This document shows, one piece after another, positions 61,291-64,000 of a stretch of DNA of 64,000 nt (its first letter is position 1; each line of letters starts with the position of its first letter). Made by a program: the position numbers and the translations under genes. Origin of the DNA: Pseudomonas sp. RIT-562 (GTDB lineage Bacteria; Pseudomonadota; Gammaproteobacteria; Pseudomonadales; Pseudomonadaceae); NCBI RefSeq assembly GCF_026241895.1, contig NZ_JAPJIV010000021.1, positions 62,001 through 126,000 on the forward strand. The letters are read 5' to 3'. The notes beneath the pieces are model-generated. The model made no database searches, was not told where the DNA came from, and was given only the letters and a program-made list of their open reading frames with translations.

Positions 61291-62265
61291 CTAGGGTATC
61301 AAGCTCATCTCGCGTAGTTTGTCGAACATGTCGAAAAATGCTTGATCACTCGCCTGGTAGGCAGTGAAGCCCATGGCTAGGCTTTTCGACATATCTGTGA
61401 CAACTTCGATTGGTCGACCAAGATCTGCATCGGTGTGCCATGGGGACACTAGGCGACTAATATCAGATTCTTTCGAACCGTGTTCCGCGACTATTTGCGT
61501 CCATATGGCTTGGTCGTCAGCCATCTGCTTCTCAAGGGGTGAGAGTGAAGCAGGATAATCGGCAGCAGGCATGTCGAAGTAATCGGCAATTCGGCTCCAC
61601 ATCTACTTCCAACGAAATACATCGCCATTAATAACATTGAATGCCTGATTAGCCGCAGCAGGCGTAGTGGCCGCCCACAGTTGTTGTTTCGCCAACTGCC
61701 GAGCATCCGTCATATCGGTAAGGCTGTCCCACTGCACTCTTGATCCGGGAAATACAAAAGGGCGATTGGTTTATTTGCAAATCGAGGCATAGACGGCGAG
61801 GGTGGTTGCCATATTCATCGAATTGCCTACGGCGACTCCGGTGACGGTATGCGGGCGATGAACGCTCCAAGTGAAGCCGTCCTTTTCAGCAGCAGCGAAG
61901 AGTTCGTTCTCCTGGGCGTAATAGAAATTCTCGACATCCAAACGACCCTGCTCCTCACGGAACGGTGTTTGCGAAAGGCTACCTTTACCATACGCTCCGA
62001 ATGGGCCGAGGTAGTGTCTCAGCCCAGTAACCAGTGCTACGTGCTCAACGCTCTTGGCTCGGCAAATGGCGGCGAGCACGCTGCGTACCATGGCTGCATT
62101 AACACGAATGTTCTCGGCCACCGTGGCTTGCCGTGACCATGTGGCAATGAACCTGAAGCGAGTCACATCACCGGTGAGTTGCTCGTGGTGGATGGAGGCG
62201 TCCTCTACGGTCATGCCGGCATCCAGCGCTCGAGCGCGAATCTCCACTTTTTTTAAGGTTTGCTT
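61291..62265 (-). pseudogene. SDR-family NAD(P) reductase with two in-frame stops and lost N-terminus
   Basis: A single minus-strand frame carries most of a PRISE-like short-chain reductase: FIATWSRQATVAENIRVNAA, VTGLRHYLGPFGAYGKGSLS, FREEQGRLDVENFYYAQENE and FTWSVHRPHTVTG, then after a TAA the sequence PFVFPGSRVQWDSLTDMTDA, after a TAG MWSRIADYFDM, and the end HTDADLGRPIEVVTDMSKSL. The stops lie where relatives read SICxE and RWxWM, so both look like single substitutions (GAA to TAA, TGG to TAG). The NAD-binding N-terminus is missing upstream of about 62200. The gene is non-functional. Confidence 0.8.
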
Positions 62266-62269
62266 CGCT

Positions 62270-62383
62270 TCATTGCACGAAAAATTCTTGATTCTGCTTG
62301 TCGATGGCTTTCCATTGGAGCAGTCCATAGGTCATCGCGCCGATGATGGCTAGGGTGAGTGTAACAATCAGGAACCGCTTCAT
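62270..62383 (-). CDS. 37-residue single-helix membrane protein
   Basis: A short frame MKRFLIVTLTLAIIGAMTYG followed by LLQWKAIDKQNQEFFVQ. One hydrophobic helix with a basic start and a polar tail is typical of small membrane proteins. A second ATG six bases upstream (62389) is possible. It lies just upstream of the broken SDR gene on the same strand. There is no recognised family and support is limited to the reading pattern. Confidence 0.4.
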   Translation of the reverse strand: MKRFLIVTLTLAIIGAMTYGLLQWKAIDKQNQEFFVQ

Positions 62384-62486
62384 AATCATGCTCGAATGTC
62401 CGCGAGATTTTGATGGAAGTTACTTCATCTCATTCGAAGAAATTAAAGCGTTGCAGTGCCATCAGTTAAAATGCAGTCAACTTCTA

Positions 62487-62765
62487 TCACCGCCGGTGCA
62501 ACGTAGAACCTGGATCACTAACTGTATAGCCAGGAGCACAAGAAACGAATTCAAGATCCTGTCGTAGTCCTTCAACAAGACCTGCGATGGCAAGCCCGTT
62601 ACACAGTTGAGCTAAAGAGATACCAGTGACAACAAGAATTTCTTGATTCGAAGTGTTGTGGAAAAATCTTACAGTCAGAGCGGTTCCCGAATCGATTGTA
62701 CATTCGCAACGAGTGGGCAGAAAACTTTGTTCTATCAAGTGACGGATTTCTAAAGTAGATAGCAT
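62487..62765 (-). CDS. DUF1652-family Pseudomonas protein
   Basis: A 92-residue protein starting MLSTLEIRHLIEQSFLPTRC. The N-terminal helix, the ECTIDSGTALTVRFF strand and the VVTGISLAQLCNGLAIAGLV segment fit DUF1652, a small family found almost only in Pseudomonas. Function unknown. It stands alone. The 330-base gap on its right to 63095 contains no convincing gene; a 23-codon frame at 62884 ending PFGLGVVGYPG is not supported. Confidence 0.8.
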   Translation of the reverse strand: MLSTLEIRHLIEQSFLPTRCECTIDSGTALTVRFFHNTSNQEILVVTGISLAQLCNGLAIAGLVEGLRQDLEFVSCAPGYTVSDPGSTLHRR

Positions 62766-63095
62766 GTGGCTTGTCTCGACGGGAGCCAGCCAAATGACTT
62801 TTGTCTAAAGTGTAAATGAGGAAGCGCCGCGAAGGTACGCGCTTGATAGGGCTTAACCTAATTTATTGGCTAGGGGCTCACCAATGAGTGTATACCCCAT
62901 GCCTTCAGATGCTTTAGATCCTTTCGGTCTTGGGGTCGTGGGCTACCCCGGTTGAGCGCGGCGCTTTTCAAGACGACTGGTCAATTTGACCTTGAAATCG
63001 GTGGTGAAAGTCGCGTTCACCATTCGTCAATTGAGCTGCACTCTGGCGCCGGCCGTATCTCCAAAGAGTCTCATGACCTTGCATTGGAGGCATCT

Positions 63096-63347
63096 ATGAA
63101 AACTCATCCACCGACCCCGGACATTCCCATAGAGGATCAGAGCGACCCCAATGATGACGGCTGCGTGCTAGGCACAGCTGGTCGTAATGAAGACCCGAAT
63201 GCCACTACCGACTGGGACAAGAAAGGAAAGTTGCCAGGCCATCGCCAAGCGCACAATGACGCTCGGGGATTACCAGGTTACCCCCACGCCCTTGAAGATG
63301 AACTTGGCCATGAAACGCCTGAACAGGACAGCGACAAGGTTAGCTGA
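63096..63347 (+). CDS. Small acidic, probably disordered protein
   Basis: An 83-residue protein starting MKTHPPTPDIPIEDQSDPND. It is rich in Asp, Glu, Pro and Gly (GRNEDPNATTDWDKKGKLPG, HALEDELGHETPEQDSDKVS) with one Cys and no hydrophobic core, suggesting a hydrophilin-like stress protein. TGGAGG lies six bases before the ATG at 63096. The pyruvate-oxidase-like gene starts 56 bases downstream, so co-transcription is possible. No family is recognised. Confidence 0.6.
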   Translation: MKTHPPTPDIPIEDQSDPNDDGCVLGTAGRNEDPNATTDWDKKGKLPGHRQAHNDARGLPGYPHALEDELGHETPEQDSDKVS

Positions 63348-63403
63348 GTTGCACTCCCGTTCCAGCAGCGACTCTATGCATCGGTGAAAGACGAGGATCT
63401 TAA

Positions 63404-64000
63404 TGACAACGACAGTCAGCGATTTTCTGGTTGAACGACTCAGCCAATGGGGCGTGACGCGGATTTTTGGTTATCCGGGTGACGGTATCAATGGGGTTTT
63501 TGGTACGCTAAGTCGTGCCCAAGGAAAGATCGAATTCGTTCAGGCCCGGCACGAAGAGATGGCAGCGTTCATGGCCTCCGCTCACGCCAAGTTCACCGGA
63601 GAGCTAGGCGTATGCATTGCGACCTCTGGCCCCGGCGCTTCCCATTTGATCACCGGTCTATACGATGCGCGAATGGATCATATGCCGGTGTTGGCCATCG
63701 TTGGTCAGCAAGCCCGTGCAGCGCTTGGCGGACACTATCAGCAAGAGCTGGATTTGCTGTCGATGTTCAAGGATGTCGCCGGTGCCTTCGTGCAACAAGC
63801 CTCGACGCCGTCGCAAGTCCGTCACTTGGTTGACCGGGCAGTGCGTACTGCGATTGGCGAGCGTAGGGTGACTGCACTGATCCTACCCAATGACTTGCAG
63901 GAAGCCGAGTATAAAGCGCCCGGAAGGGAACACGGTACCGTTCATTCAGGGGTTGGTTATAGCAAGCCGAGGGTCGTTCCGTATGAGTCGGATCTACAAC
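63404..64000 (+). CDS. TPP-dependent pyruvate oxidase/acetolactate synthase-like enzyme, 5' part
   Basis: The first 199 codons of a thiamine-pyrophosphate enzyme; the gene runs beyond the window. The N-terminal PYR domain shows FLVERLSQWGVTRIFGYPGD, the catalytic Glu in QARHEEMAAFMASAHAKFTG and the signature VCIATSGPGASHLITGLYDA, then the flavin/linker-type region LPNDLQEAEYKAP. The family includes PoxB (pyruvate to acetate) and IlvB; this N-terminus is closest in feel to PoxB-like stress enzymes. The ATG at 63404 follows GAGGATCTTA. The reaction cannot be fixed without the C-terminal half. Confidence 0.88.

Noticed and set aside
1..64000. tRNA or rRNA genes and prophage or IS transposase genes
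   Set aside because: None was recognised by reading; a tRNA-finding program could still find a missed one.

Overview
The window looks like chromosomal DNA from a Pseudomonas of the fluorescens group. The evidence is high-GC coding, dense GTAGGAGC-type REP/REPIN repeats, an MvaT-type silencer, and Pseudomonas-restricted families (DUF1652, DUF5064). All names come from reading the translations; no database search was run.

Layout. 1-10.3 kb: 3' end of a sensor kinase, a ProP-like symporter, an AraC regulator with a LysE exporter, a TonB-dependent receptor, a lipoprotein, a universal stress protein and an NDH-2-like flavoprotein. 10.4-22.8 kb: a FixL/FixJ-like two-component set, a GlxA-type regulator, a catalase followed by a nonsense-mutated cysteine hydrolase, three AraC regulators around an arylesterase-like hydrolase, a threonine-dehydratase-like enzyme, and an Nramp-related transporter lacking the usual metal-site motifs. 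23-30.6 kb: a six-gene signalling block (PAS kinase, receiver, REC-PAS-GGDEF-EAL, GAF kinase, double-domain KaiC-like ATPase, receiver), followed by a 110-bp-period REPIN array. 31.5-43 kb: small lipoprotein, cytochrome c, a frameshifted XRE regulator, an ABC exporter, a second REP array of another class, DinB, a serine hydrolase, PPK2, SulP and MsrA. 43.1-49.9 kb: a LuxR regulator divergent from a probable amide/polyamine catabolic cluster (nitrilase-fold hydrolase, PotF-like binding protein, DmpA-like peptidase, APC permease, truncated FAD oxidoreductase). 49.9-53 kb: an eroded stretch with several broken genes around an mvaT-like gene. 53.3-58.9 kb: an FdhF/YdeP-like molybdoenzyme and a second kinase-KaiC-receiver operon. 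59-64 kb: small hypothetical proteins, a doubly nonsense-mutated SDR and the 5' end of a pyruvate-oxidase-like TPP enzyme.

The most notable system is the kinase / KaiC-like ATPase / single-domain receiver module, present twice about 28 kb apart, with no KaiA or KaiB visible. Both KaiC copies keep an adjacent Ser-Ser where cyanobacterial KaiC carries its phosphosites, and both have lost the first Glu of the catalytic pair in each domain. One module sits behind a c-di-GMP/phosphorelay block; the other is a compact stand-alone operon. The second main theme is gene decay: at least eight genes are truncated, frameshifted or nonsense-mutated, mostly between 49 and 62.5 kb.
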